64,000 bases of DNA. Source: Parelaphostrongylus tenuis (taxonomy: Eukaryota > Nematoda > Chromadorea > Rhabditida > Metastrongylidae). The DNA is taken from assembly GCA_019055375.1 (NCBI GenBank), contig JAHQIW010002010.1, forward strand, positions 124,001 through 188,000, given 5' to 3'. Under the pieces are notes generated by a model that searched no databases, was not told where the DNA came from, and was given only the letters and a program-made list of their open reading frames with translations. This document shows, in pieces, positions 33,905 through 45,700 of the stretch (position 1 is its first letter; each line of letters opens with the position of its first letter). Position numbers and translations under genes: made by a program.

Positions 33905-34465
33905 TGTGCAAGCACGAATTCGATATGATAACTTACCAGGTAAGACCACGGATCTCTCTCATCGAGGAATCCCGCCCGGTTAGTCGCGAGGGCGCGTGGC
34001 GCGACCCAAGGTGGTGGATAGGGGAACTCAACGCAAATCAAAAGCGACCGTGTGCTTCCCAGAGACGCAAGTGGATTTGGCGGATAAGTTTCGTGCTTCT
34101 GCAGTGCCAATTTGACAAAACTCTATTTCTACGAGTCAAGTCGGCCAAAAGCCTGCAATCAAGCGGCTGGGAAGTACATGGGAGGCGGTTAGGGCCCCCT
34201 CCAACGAATAAGCACCTTCCGCTCCTCCGAGAGAAACTGGCAAACTACTCGTGAGTACCCAGCTCCCACGTTTAGAGCCTAACAAGCTATACGTTGAGTA
34301 TCAAGCTGCTAGAAACTGCAATAAATATGGGCTTCATTACCCTGACTCCAAAGAGCCCCGGTACGGCAGCGTCGGGTAGGACGAGTACGGAGAGGCTGCT
34401 AAAATCTCACGGCCACACTAGGCTGTTGAAATCTAAACGGACTAAAATGACGATCTGCACTCCAG
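33905..34465 (+). mobile_element. RTE-type LINE, 5' fragment
   Basis: Contains the GC-rich 5' segment ('gtcgcgagggcgcgtggcgc', 'ggaggcggttagggccccct') and an open stretch (34294-34465) reading MGFITLTPKSPGTAASGRTS, then KSHGHTRLLKSKRTKMTICT, where the apurinic-endonuclease domain of hookworm RTE ORFs begins. It is truncated at that point. This complements the 3' part seen at 2255-3558, but the two are separate copies. Confidence 0.6.
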
Positions 34466-34632
34466 AAAAGTTCCAATTAATTGGTGTATTGAGAGTAATA
34501 TTCAGTTGTGTTTAGGAGCTATACTGCCCAAATGTCCGGAAAGTATTAATTTGAAACGTTAAAGGTGCCTCTGATTTTATTTACCTTAAATATCTTTATT
34601 TACTTTGCTCTTATGGGCATATGCCTGTTCAG

Positions 34633-34797
34633 AATGAGCTGATTCTGTTCAGCTTACTGAGTAACTCAGCTGCAAATAAATATCGTCAGGTTGTCGGATC
34701 AGCAGAAGAGCCATCAAAGGAGTTTTCGTCAACCTGTGAAGCGATACAAAGCATTATGCTTCCAACAGAGTCAAAGGAAATTTTCTACAGCTCGTGA
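34633..34797 (+). CDS. Candidate terminal exon, unidentified
   Basis: A good acceptor (cctgttcag, ending 34632) opens a frame of 54 codons to a stop, reading NELILFSLLSNSAANKYRQV and later CEAIQSIMLPTESKEIFYSS. An ATG 12 nt upstream (34621) would also open the frame. A GTGAGC donor lies at about 34816, past the stop. Residue composition is protein-like; no family recognised. It lies just downstream of an RTE fragment. Confidence 0.3.
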   Translation, partial: NELILFSLLSNSAANKYRQVVGSAEEPSKEFSSTCEAIQSIMLPTESKEIFYSS

Positions 34798-35524
34798 CCG
34801 ACAGTGAAACGCCAATGTGAGCTTACTGCAGTTATTTTCACTCATATTTTCTAGTTTAAAAGTGTTTGATTAGATAAAACTTCTACTTAGACAGGAAATA
34901 CACCATGCACTACAAAGTGATGATTTTCGAACAACTTTCCATGTCACAAACTTCCTCTTTTAATTAACAATTTTTTTACATCTCAGCTTCGATTGAGTGC
35001 ATTTGAGATGATGCGCATTCATCACGATACGGGCTTAATAAGAGTTTCAAGACTATGCGCATCAATTTAAGCATATTTTGTCAGCATTTACTTTGCAGCA
35101 CAAATTATTTCCACACCGACAAATTTTTACACCACATTTCTACGTCATCACTGTCACACACATAATCGCCGTTTGACAGTCAAAGCTTTTCTTTCCTGGC
35201 AGATAAGGAATAAGCATATAGAATCAGTACTAATTCAAAGAAAGCTCTAGTAATCTTTGAATCAGTTATCAAGAGTTCCGTATTTAGTTAAAGTAGATTT
35301 TCCTTGCGTCTACGAATTCCGCTAGCTGGCGAAGAAAGAACGGAACCTTGGGTTATTTACTGGTGAAGAAGCAGATACCAACGATATTGCTGAAAAGAAA
35401 AATGTACTTACTGTTGGCAAGTTCTCCTTTGCCATTTAGTGGATAGGATATCACCTGGGCGTTTGTGAAGACAACGGTATTTGCCGTGTTCTGGCTTCCG
35501 ATCCATACTGTATTGATAAGTATT

Positions 35525-35600
35525 GATGCTAATTCTTGATATTATTATTATTGCTATTATTATTATTAATGTTGATACTATCGATATTGATACATAGATG
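35525..35600. repeat. AT-rich microsatellite (ATT-type)
   Basis: Runs of 'att' with interruptions ('attattattattgctattatt'), followed by 'gatactatcgatattgatac'. Confidence 0.6.
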
Positions 35601-35834
35601 GTAGTGACAAGCTAATGGGTAAACTCATGTCGCAGTATCGTATAGTGTCACTTTTATCTTTCCGAAAGTGCGGCATCACTACACTGCTCTTAATGTGCTG
35701 CGCCACAAATGAAGCAATAGTCAATGATTATGCAGCAGAAAATTAGCCTGTTCATTCACTCATTGCACATCTTCTTTCACTTCAATTCAAGTTCTTTAGA
35801 ATTTTGTTGATTACGAGCACAAAAAATTCATTGC

Positions 35835-35990
35835 TCTTCATAATTATTATTTGAGCCAACGTGTATGTGGCCTGTTAATGAATTCTTGTACAGCACGATA
35901 CACGTGTTTCGACCTTACAACCTCGTCACTCGGTCAGGCCCTTCGTCTTTAGCAAATATTCCTCTCGGAGGCCTCTACTCCTTCTAAAAA
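35835..35990 (+). repeat. Foldback family FB1, single arm
   Basis: 'cataattattatttgagcca', 'tacacgtgtttcgaccttac' and 'cctcgtcactcggtcaggcc' in the left-arm order. No inverted partner nearby. Confidence 0.55.
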
Positions 35991-36333
35991 GAGGTAGCCG
36001 ACGTCTTGTTTTCTTCGGATTCTTTCGCACTCGACAAAAATTCGATAAAAAACCGACCAATTTGTTTTTTATTTACATCATATAATTGACATGTTGCACT
36101 CTTATGGCGACCTACAATCGGAAGTTTTTTCCTTCAAATTTGTCGTTCTCAATTGTTGTGAAAACATGAAATGATGAAAAGACAGTGTAGTCATCCGCGA
36201 GTGTCATTGGGGTTAAATAAAGAATCTGCATTCCGAAATAGAGAATGTGCTGTACTCTCGTCTTGAGTTAAGCGAAAACTAGCATTTTCATGTTTGTTGC
36301 CAGCCGTAAATTATCGATTAGAAATCACTTTAG

Positions 36334-36438
36334 ACTGTGACATCGAAAGACTTCCACTTCGTCAAGATTGGTACACCTTCGGCGTTGCTACTACTAGTTG
36401 TAGGGATGAGTCTGTAAAGCATGTGGATTTGATGAGGC
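36334..36438 (+). CDS. Candidate internal exon, unidentified
   Basis: Bounded by an acceptor (cactttag, ending 36333) and a strong donor (GTGAGT at 36439-36444). One frame is open over all 34 full codons: CDIERLPLRQDWYTFG, then VATTSCRDESVKHVDLMR. Two Cys and balanced composition suggest real coding. The next acceptor (about 36560) would add a few residues and a stop. Partner exons are uncertain. Confidence 0.38.
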
Positions 36439-36935
36439 GTGAGTAACGTTGAAACCTACGAACACCTTTCGAAATGCCACACCAGACCTCTTAAAGGTTC
36501 AAAAATATTCTGTCACATTGTGTTGAAATTTCTGATGCGTGAATATACATTTGTCCAGGTGGATTTAGATCCTATTAGCAGTATTACCTAATGATTCCCA
36601 AAAAATTGAAGTGAAAAAATTGTAAAATTTGCAAGGTTTGCCTTTTATCTACGAAAATTACAAAAAAGCATCCAATCAGCGAAATTGGGAACGAAATTTA
36701 TGGTGATTGTACTGGAGATCATGTGGGTAATACACTTTGATAATGATTTTGTTTAGACTGATGCGGCAAACTCTGCGGCCAGCGAAAGCATTATGGAAAA
36801 GTTCTGTTACACGCGTGGAAATCCATTTCACTATATCTTAGGCTTCACTTCTTCTAGAGGGAAGTGAAGGTATATCAATTGATTTAAGTTTTCAGTCTAG
36901 TCAGTTTTCACTGTTGCTTATAAACTATTTTCCAG

Positions 36936-37050
36936 AATCATACCAAAGCCAAAGCCCAATGTGATGTATGCCGTAAATCGCTGAAAAATCTAATCACTTT
37001 GTGGAAACACAAGAAATTGTATTTGGGGGCGCAGGATTTGCAGTGCATGT
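36936..37050 (+). CDS. Candidate exon with C2H2-like zinc finger
   Basis: Acceptor ttttccag ends at 36935. The frame reads NHTKAKAQCDVCRKSL, then KNLITLWKHKKLYLGAQ and DLQCMC. Spacing is C-x2-C-x12-H exactly as in classical fingers, but the position of the second His (x3) is Tyr. A second finger seems to start (CMCNVC) before an in-frame stop at 37074; a GTAATG donor at 37051 would avoid it. An open segment at 36757-36860 may be an upstream exon. It may be a decaying zinc-finger gene. Confidence 0.35.
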
Positions 37051-37139
37051 GTAATGTTTGTGATCGACTATTCTAGGTTGAAAAAGTTGCTATCGTAGTG
37101 CTTTTTACTTTGGTGAGAACAAAGAATTTCAAATCATCA

Positions 37140-37340
37140 TCAGAATTTCATTACAAGATAAATGGACCCTCTTCACTCACATCAGCTGCGCAAAACAGCT
37201 CGAAATCGCTCGGCAGCCGACACGCAGACGTATTCTGACGACACTATGCCACGTCGTGAACATTGTGTTGGATCTTATAGAAAACTGGTACTACTGTGCA
37301 AGTATTGCTTGTGCTCGAAGTGAATTAAACGAGTAAATAC
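37140..37340 (+). other. Overlapping open frames, possible exon
   Basis: Two frames are open: an ATG-started 53-codon frame at 37162-37323 (MDPLHSHQLRKTARNRSAAD, then PRREHCVGSYRKL) and a frame opened by the acceptor catcatcag at about 37140 (DKWTLFTHISCAKQLE, then ARSELNE and a stop). I cannot choose. It lies about 90 bp after the zinc-finger-like exon. Confidence 0.25.
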
Positions 37341-37603
37341 GAGGTGCAGTGGATCTAAGCAATACCTTTATTTACCTTGTTTCATTACTGCTCATCGGTG
37401 ATGTGTTCTTGGGCGTTATAGCGTTCGACAAGTTGTATAATTTAGATCGAATGCTCATATTGTATAATACTGAAGGCAATAGTGATATGAGAACTGACTA
37501 TTTCAGGGTTTAATGTTTATTGTCTCAGAACGCGTGAATCGTTGAGTGTAACAAGCAAAATTCCATGCAACGCGGGCAAATGTTGACCGGTATTGATATT
37601 TAG

Positions 37604-37834
37604 GACAAATTGCTAATGATCGATGCTTATTTTATAAACTATCGTCTGCAAAATAAATGTTTTGAACGAAAGATTAGCAGCATCACTAGAAGGTTAAAAA
37701 AATTTGGGTCAGAAATATCCAGGTTCTTCAAAGAAGTGCTCCATAAATTGATGATTGTGAAGTCTATGAAGGCTTATTACGACCACGTACTAAAAGTCAC
37801 GCCATATAAAGTTCTAGAAAAAGTTAAACATTAA
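37604..37834 (+). CDS. Candidate terminal exon, Lys-rich, unidentified
   Basis: Acceptor tgatatttag ends at 37603; then 76 codons open to TAA: DKLLMIDAYFINYRLQNK, RRLKKFGSEISRFFKEVL, ending VLKVTPYKVLEKVKH. Strongly helical and basic. Upstream (about 37350-37510) another open stretch begins hydrophobic (IYLVSLLLIGDVFLGVI), reminiscent of a signal peptide, so a small secreted protein of two exons is possible. An AATTAAA-type sequence follows the stop. Confidence 0.35.
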   Translation, partial: DKLLMIDAYFINYRLQNKCFERKISSITRRLKKFGSEISRFFKEVLHKLMIVKSMKAYYDHVLKVTPYKVLEKVKH

Positions 37835-38299
37835 TGAAAATGTGTTCTCGAATTAAAACTTTGCATATTGTCAGAAATTAAAAAGCACGAAAGGTAAATG
37901 CATTGTTCCCCTATTGGTGGGCTGGTCTTGAAAATAGGAATTCTTAAGACATCTGGGCGCTCTCTATACCAAAAAAAGAATTTTGTAGAAGCATTTAGTA
38001 AAATACCATATATTTTCTAAGCATAAATTGTCACCAGCGTACAAATTTCATTTTACAATTATCATTACATCCACTGTGAAGTTCAAGCGAAGCGCTGTTC
38101 ACTCATGGCGTAAAGCAAGATCTTGACTCATTTCACGAGTGATCGCGCTAAGACGACTTACATGTGGAGTGCAATTTTTGTTTTGTCGCTTGAGGAGTAC
38201 TTCTTTGTTTTAAAAGAAACTCCAAATAAAACGTATGACTCTATTTCTACAGGTTTCTTTTAAACATTCATACACGCGGCCAGTGTAAAGCATAATTTA

Positions 38300-38450
38300 T
38301 GATTTGAATACTATGGCGCTATAGAAGAGTCTTTGCAAAAAAAAAAACATGCAGCGCAGTAGCCAGAGATTTAAGCTAGCGAGAGATTCCTAACACTTCC
38401 ATGTATAATTCTTGTCCAGCTAAAGGGCTGTCATTTGCTCCTTGATAACA
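38300..38450 (+). repeat. Dispersed repeat D copy
   Basis: 'gcagcgcagtagccagagat', 'ttaagctagcgagagattcc' and 'ttcttgtccagctaaagggc' align with 24950-25040 and 50500-50580. Confidence 0.5.
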
Positions 38451-39768
38451 AAAATGATGCATTAATTGTTATAGTAGATATAAATCACTATCCTATTGAG
38501 CATCCAGTTCGATGCATGTTCAATTCAACATCCATTATAAGTACAGACCTTAATCTTCGTTTCAGATCTAGGCTGCTCAAAATGTTGCTGAGATATCGGC
38601 ACAATTGTTATGATAAATATTTAGTGACCTTTTCAAACCTGATCATTATAGGCGCTACGTCGCCTTGCGACAACATGTCGCATTTTCCACCAGAAAACCT
38701 CCAAAATGGATATCGAGCCATAGTGGTGCCATTATAGTGACCATTTTTTTGCATCAATCTTCTGCACCGAAACAGATGATCAGTGTTATTGATAAGCTTA
38801 CCTAAACGTGTCACAAGTACTTTGTTTGCGTGAAAAGTCTTTATTCTCTGAGTTTTGTAGAGAACGGCGAGGCTAAATCTTTATTAACTCAAATGATCAC
38901 ATCAAATATCAGCATGAATTGATCCACACAAAATATACAACAGACAGCTCAAAGTGTAACAAAATTTCCTACACCTAATCATTTAACATGATATGAATAA
39001 TGAGACCTTCATGTTACATCGACCACTAAGAGAGCATCGATCACCAATAATGTTTTGGTACTTCCCGTTTCAAGGCTTTTCGCGTTGCAATTCTGACAGG
39101 CTCATTCAAAGGGCTGTACATAAAAAGTAGAGCAACTTCCTTTGATTTATCCTGCTTTTGACGAAAAAAAGAAGAGTATTCATGAAGCTGATAATTTCAG
39201 TCTTTATTTATCTCTCACAATAAAATTGCAGTGGCTCACGTTTTGCCTGCATCGCCTTCGTCGAAGCCGTTTTGTTGCTTTATGGTCCACTAATCGTTAT
39301 GTAGACCTGCGACAACGAGTCTTACATGGGCGCGCATTTATTGACTACCTCGAATCTGTTTAACAAGAAAACATTGAATTTCTCAATTCAAGCCGAGCTG
39401 AGGGGGCAGCCGGACGTGAAAATTATTTCTCACGATTCCAATGACAAGTTCACTAAACCTAATACCTCACCCCTATAAGTATCCTAGCGGTGGGTGTACA
39501 TTAACATCTAACCTTTTGAACTGATTTCGCATTAGGTTTTACTGCATAAAGAAAATCAGGCTAAATTAGATATGTTACGATATGGTATGCCTAGACTATG
39601 ACGAAAACAAAACAATCGAAAAGTTAGTCTTCGATTTCAAAAGAGAATATACCAGCTACGTATAAGTTTTTTTCAGAACAAACGGGCATTTTGTAAGCTA
39701 ACTTGCGCATTCTCTCTTTTCTAGAAAGCAATGGTGGTCGACCTTTCCTAAAAAGTTGTTCGTGACGC

Positions 39769-42700
39769 TCAGAACCTAGCCAATGGCGCAACAAGAACAG
39801 TCGGTGTGGTATTATTCCAGAACAAACTGCGAACATGTTCTCGCACTTCTTTATTGAAAATAAAGAGCATTATCGATGAGGACATGACGCCGACGATAAT
39901 AGTGAGATTTGCGAAAGCAAAGACGAAGAAGCGTGCATAACCTGTTATGCCAACGATGGGGATTATTCTGAACATCGCCAAATTAACAACGAACAGTGCA
40001 CTGGCTGGTATTGTCTGAAATACAGATGAATGAGTAAAGTTATCACTCTTGATGCAAATAATTGGAAGAACTGCAGAGTGGTAAAAAACGCTGTTTAAGT
40101 TGATTAAGAGATGGAGAATATAGTGAGTGTTTGAGAATTCGAAGTTCCTGTTCAAACAAGAAACATGTATATTCGTTGATGCAATGGTTTAGCATTACGC
40201 TTCCGGAAAGAGTGAGATCTGGGTTCGAATTCCGGCTGATGCAAACGTTTTTGCACAGCACTCGACATTATAGAGTATGTTTAATTCGTTTGAGTCTTTT
40301 CCAAATGCCCTTAGACACTTGTTTTTGCAAAAATCACATATGAAATATTGATGAAGACAACATTCTGCACTCGTTATCTACTAAAAAGCATTCACTACCT
40401 CTCAAAGTCTTACACACATTTAATGACAGTCTAAATTGCTCCTCCTGCTTGTGTAATATATCACCGACTATTTTGCTTGTCCTGTATTGACTGAGGGTCA
40501 CAGATAAGATCTCTCTTATGTTTTTGTACTGCTTGTCAAATCAGTCCAATGAACATTCTGTAATGTCTGGGTATACAAACATCTTCAGCACTGTAAAAGC
40601 TTCTAGAGAAGTTTACACCTTTGTCCGAAACACCTGGAGTTGAATATTACGTAAAAGTCGCCATTAGCTTTGAGATTCACACTATTTCCCTGCTCGGTCT
40701 TCATGGCACAACTTTTGAAGTAGTCTGGACCTAATTTCAACGACAGGTACTCGTAGTCTTTCATCAGGTAACTGATACAACTTATTTTTTGATGGTCAAG
40801 TCACCGTTACGGCCCTCTTAGTTTTGCAATGCTGTTATGGTTGATTCGTGTTTATTAAACCTTGATTACCCAAATTTGAAGTTTACTATGCCATGGAGCT
40901 GTTGTGGCAGCTAGTGATAGGAAGACGAGAACTCTTTACTGAACTGTTGCTCTGTATGTTGTTTATTCACAAAATTTTTCAAAATTGAAATAATGCTTCT
41001 GTTTAGTTACGAGACTTAGACGGTAACGTTCGCAATAGAAATAATGAAATTAGCATTTTAACACATATTACTTGCACGGTTTTAGTGTTCTTGTTTATGA
41101 AATGAAATCTAGCTCAAACTGTCACGAAACTGCAAGTTTTTGAAATTAAGGAGTAATTCTCTACCGTCTTCAAAAGTTGAGAGCAGTTGAAACAACGGGG
41201 GCGGCGTGACCTAGTGCTTGTGATGCACGTCGCGGCGCGCGCGCTAAACCTCTCCCCGACACTCTCCGTCAATCAGCAACGACCGTCTTGTGGAACGCCA
41301 CAGCCAGGCTATCTATGCTCGAGATTGCAAGGAGACGTTCTCAACCAGTATTCTACAACGATCAAGAAGAATACAAAAAGCGAAGTGAATGCTAGAAGTA
41401 CTGGGATCCGCGCAGTGAAAAAAAACAGTGTGAAAATAGATTAATATAGCGTCATAAAAGTTAATACGACTAGTCTAGGATGATTTCGTTGCTTCGCTCT
41501 ACTGCTGTAAATTCGATGATTGCTACGACTCGCTAAATGTTATTGTATTCCACGTTGAGACATTCGAAAGTGCCTTGCCAATTATACTTCATTTTATGTT
41601 GTACTCACATATTCCATGCAGTAGCCATGACTCATAAAATCTATCAAATTTGAAATAATAATTTAGTGCAAGTAATAGAATCAGCCAATGAACTGTTTTG
41701 AGAGATTGTTCCGTCTATATCATCAATGCAAAAGAAGATCTTTCGCGATCGATGCCCACTATACCATCTGCTACGGACAAAAAATCGACTGCAAAAACTC
41801 TGGAAAAGGACTCTTGTGAGGAGAAATAAATCACCATACTTTGCTCATACAGGTCACTCGGGAAGCCTCACTAGCGTCACTACTTTAAGTTGAATACGTG
41901 TGGTTATTGAGTTTTTATAAGGTCCTTCAATAGCACTAATGCAATAAGCGCCAAGCTTATTAACCAGAAGTAACTAAAATTGCCCAATTTTGGTGCGTTT
42001 CAGTTATGCATTATTTTGCAACTATTCTGGTATATAACTTGCCTATATTTGCTATAAGATGGAGCTGTGGTGGGAACAAATTCGCTTGCAACTCATGCAC
42101 GAATGGCGCGTAGGGAAAATGTCAGTGAAGCGGCGCGCAAGATTAATAGAGACTCCTGTGGACGGCCCGCGCGTAACTGATCCTTCAAACTGTTCTCTCC
42201 ATAACTGAGCTTCACGAAACACTTCCTATCCATCCTGTGTGCATTCGCATCATCGCCCAAACTCCACCAATCTTGCGCTCCGCTTCAGTAGCAATATCCC
42301 CTACGCGCCATTTGTGCATGGGTAGCAAGCGAGTTTCCCGCGACAACTCCCTCCTAGAGAAAATATGATCACTTTATGTAACAAAATGTTCGCAAGAAAG
42401 TGCGCAATTGAACTATACCAGAATCATTAATTAGTTATGGTTAATAAATTTGGTGTTTACTGCTCTGATGCTAAAACTTATAGAACGGATAATCACTGAA
42501 TATGAATGTCATTATATGTCGTTATCAAATCTTCTTCAAAACTCACCCATCCTATTATTTGTAAGACTTTTGGCTAATTCAAAAAATATCAGCGATCAAA
42601 AAGTTTGTTAAACCGAAATCCACCCTTCATATAGAGTTTATATACCATGGAAGAGAGTATACCGAAGAAGACAGGAATTTATCCATGGCATTGACTGCTT

Positions 42701-45700
42701 TTAAAACATCGCAATAAACATTCAATATAAATTTTTAAGAGTGTTTGGAGCCTTAGCCGAGGTTGATACGCCAGGGCCATACACATGTGCTTCGGAGGTC
42801 TCGCTCCCCTCGCTAGTAGCCCACAGCCCACATTAAGCGCTGCATTATTTTTTTCAAGTTCAGGGATTTATTCCAAGTTCAAGCTATATGGATCAAAACC
42901 TTTCCATATTATTTACTTTGTATCGCAAAATTGAACCCTGATTCTAAAGGCGTTATGAAAAAATTGAATAAATTTGTTTGGAAAGGTAGCCAAATAGAAC
43001 ATGATAGAACACCACTGTCGCTTGTTCCCTGTTTGGTGATTACTCAAATGAACAGGCTACTGGACTTTTTCAGACATGTATTTTAAAAACGATATTTATC
43101 CCATGGAACCTGTGCAATGCATCAAAAATTAGCATATTTCTGGTGAATTTTGCTTCCACTACATCAAAATTTTTTATATTTTTTCTCTAACTGAAAAATT
43201 GCTGCTGTGGAAACTGTATCCTGAGTATAGTAATGTAGTGCAGATAAAAGGTTGAGCAAAAAAATCTGAAAATTTTTGGAAGTTCCATTTCTGACATTCA
43301 TGTGCTTCTTATTGATAGTTCGAATATTACATTGAAATTGAACATAATAATTGCTGATAGTGACAAAAATATGGCCAAGAAGACCAAGGACAAGTCTGAA
43401 GGGTTGGACAGCACCGAAGTATTTCCTCACCCTGCCTACACTCCAAACGTTGCTCCATCCGGCTATGGCCTATTTCGATCAATACAACACTTTCTGGATG
43501 GCCGTCGATTTGAATCATTTAATGAAGTTGGAGAACAAAGGATAAAGATGAAGCTTAGCGCAGATCAATTCGTGAAGGATGTGCCATGCATTCGTGTTCA
43601 ATTTCTAACTTCGTTTGAGGTATTGGATGCATATCTGACCTTTATAATGACTCGCGGTGGCCTCTCGCTGTACCAAGTCAGTGCCGCTTATCCTCCTCCC
43701 ACACAAGTCTAAGACCAGTCTGATACCAATTTGCCGACCGCGAAAAGATGGATGGTTTGGTGAACCATAAGCGCAAAATCGAACCATCGACCTCGTGTTC
43801 GACGCAGAGCACTTCCAACCACCGCGCCGCATGCGCTCCAAAAGAAGTTGGAGAAATACATCAAGAATTCCCGATTCCAATTAGCCAGAATGGTACTTGA
43901 GATTGTCCGGAATCTTGCAGAATGATGGCAGAAAGTTGTGGAGAACGATAGTCCATACTTTAAAGAAAAGCTATTGTCGTTTTTTCGCCAATCTACGCAT
44001 AAAAACGAGACTTTCAAAAAAAATTCCTCAGATTTTTTCGTGCCCATAGGCATCATTCATTGTTGACTGCACGTTCGTGTTAGTTCATTCTATATCACGT
44101 AAGTTTTCTTATGAGGTTATTGAAAAAAGTGTCGACTATCACGCAGTTGAAAAGTGACGGATTTCCTTTTTATGGAGTCGTTGCAAACATATGATAAAAG
44201 TACGGTGTGTTCCGATGCCTTTTATGCTCCACCAGAATTGAAAAGTTAGAAGTGCTCGATGGCAGCAGTAATTCGTGTGACAGCACAGACAGTATTAATC
44301 GTTTTTCTAATCTTCTCATACATTTATACTTCGCTCAAGGCTCAACTGTTTTGATCAAAACTTTACGCAATCGTTCTTTTTCATACAAATGGTTTCGCTA
44401 GCTCTCAAGTTCTTATTCTGATAGCAGTAATTCTAAAAAAACCGTGGAAGCGCCATACGAACGAGTGCTACACGAAAAGTCGTATCTCAGCTATGTATAT
44501 CTATATCTGCTGCCAACCTGTCAAACTCGAGATAAGAGAGCAGATACGGACAAAAACATCTACCTTTTCTAGCTTCTCTGAAGGAACTGTTCAGACAGTT
44601 TCTTGACAACCTGGTCCTTGCTAACCTTTAGGCTTTTTGCCTTTTCTTGCCTCATAATTAAAGAGTTAAATGAATCTCACTAACACTTTGAATAAGTAGT
44701 CATGCTACCATAATCTACAGGAATTCGATATTAAATAGCTTTTACAGTGGTGTTATGATGCTATAGCTATATGTCCAAAAATGGTGAGTGGCATGCAAAA
44801 CTCTGAACCTCAAACGTATGTTGAGCCCGTTTCACCCTTGTTTTGTATGTGCTAACCAACACACTTTTGAAGTTGAACACTTTGTTCTGCTATCACTATT
44901 TCGCCGACATAAAGTATGAGAGCTATTAGAAACCAGCTGTCAATGGGGATCTGATGGGTATATAGTTTGCCAGTAGCTCTGATGACTTACACCGCAGAAA
45001 AAGTTATGAGAGGTTAAGGGCCCCGGTAAATTAATCATTAGCACGCCATCACCCGCTCCCTGTAAAGGTGAAACGAGAGTTCACCTTCCTACTATGGTAC
45101 GGAAATACATAAATACAGACTTTCAAAAGTGCATACCATTTTTAAGTAAGTTTTCAAGTAGCCGTAAGGAAATTGCAACTCCGTGTTTTTCTAGTGGCAC
45201 AGTAGGATACGAAATACAGCCAGAAGCATGCTGAGATGTAAGCGGAACGTTGCGATTTTAACTAGTGTTGGCATAAGTAGGGTTAATGCCGATTTGTGTT
45301 TCGCACATCATACTTGTTGACGAGTGACTGCTGATAGCACACATAGATGTAAATCTTGACTGAGAGAAAGGCAAAGCAAGGGTTTCTGTTGTTAGGTTAA
45401 ACAACACGCCAGCATCAAACCCCACCTAGTGTTCCGATTGTGCTCTTTTTCAGTAGTAAGCTTTCAATAAATTTACAGATTTTTTCTTTTTATCCTACGT
45501 TACTCAACCAAGAAGTTGAAAAGAGATAGAAAAAACGACAAATTTCTACCTGCACTAGAAATGCCGTCTCTCTTTTCAACAACCCATCATCGACATTATG
45601 TTGCGACGTCCTGATTTTTATATAAATAACAAAGTACATAAGACACATTAGAACTGCCACTACTTGGTGTTGAAACGTCAGAAGCTGAAAGAAAGAAAGT

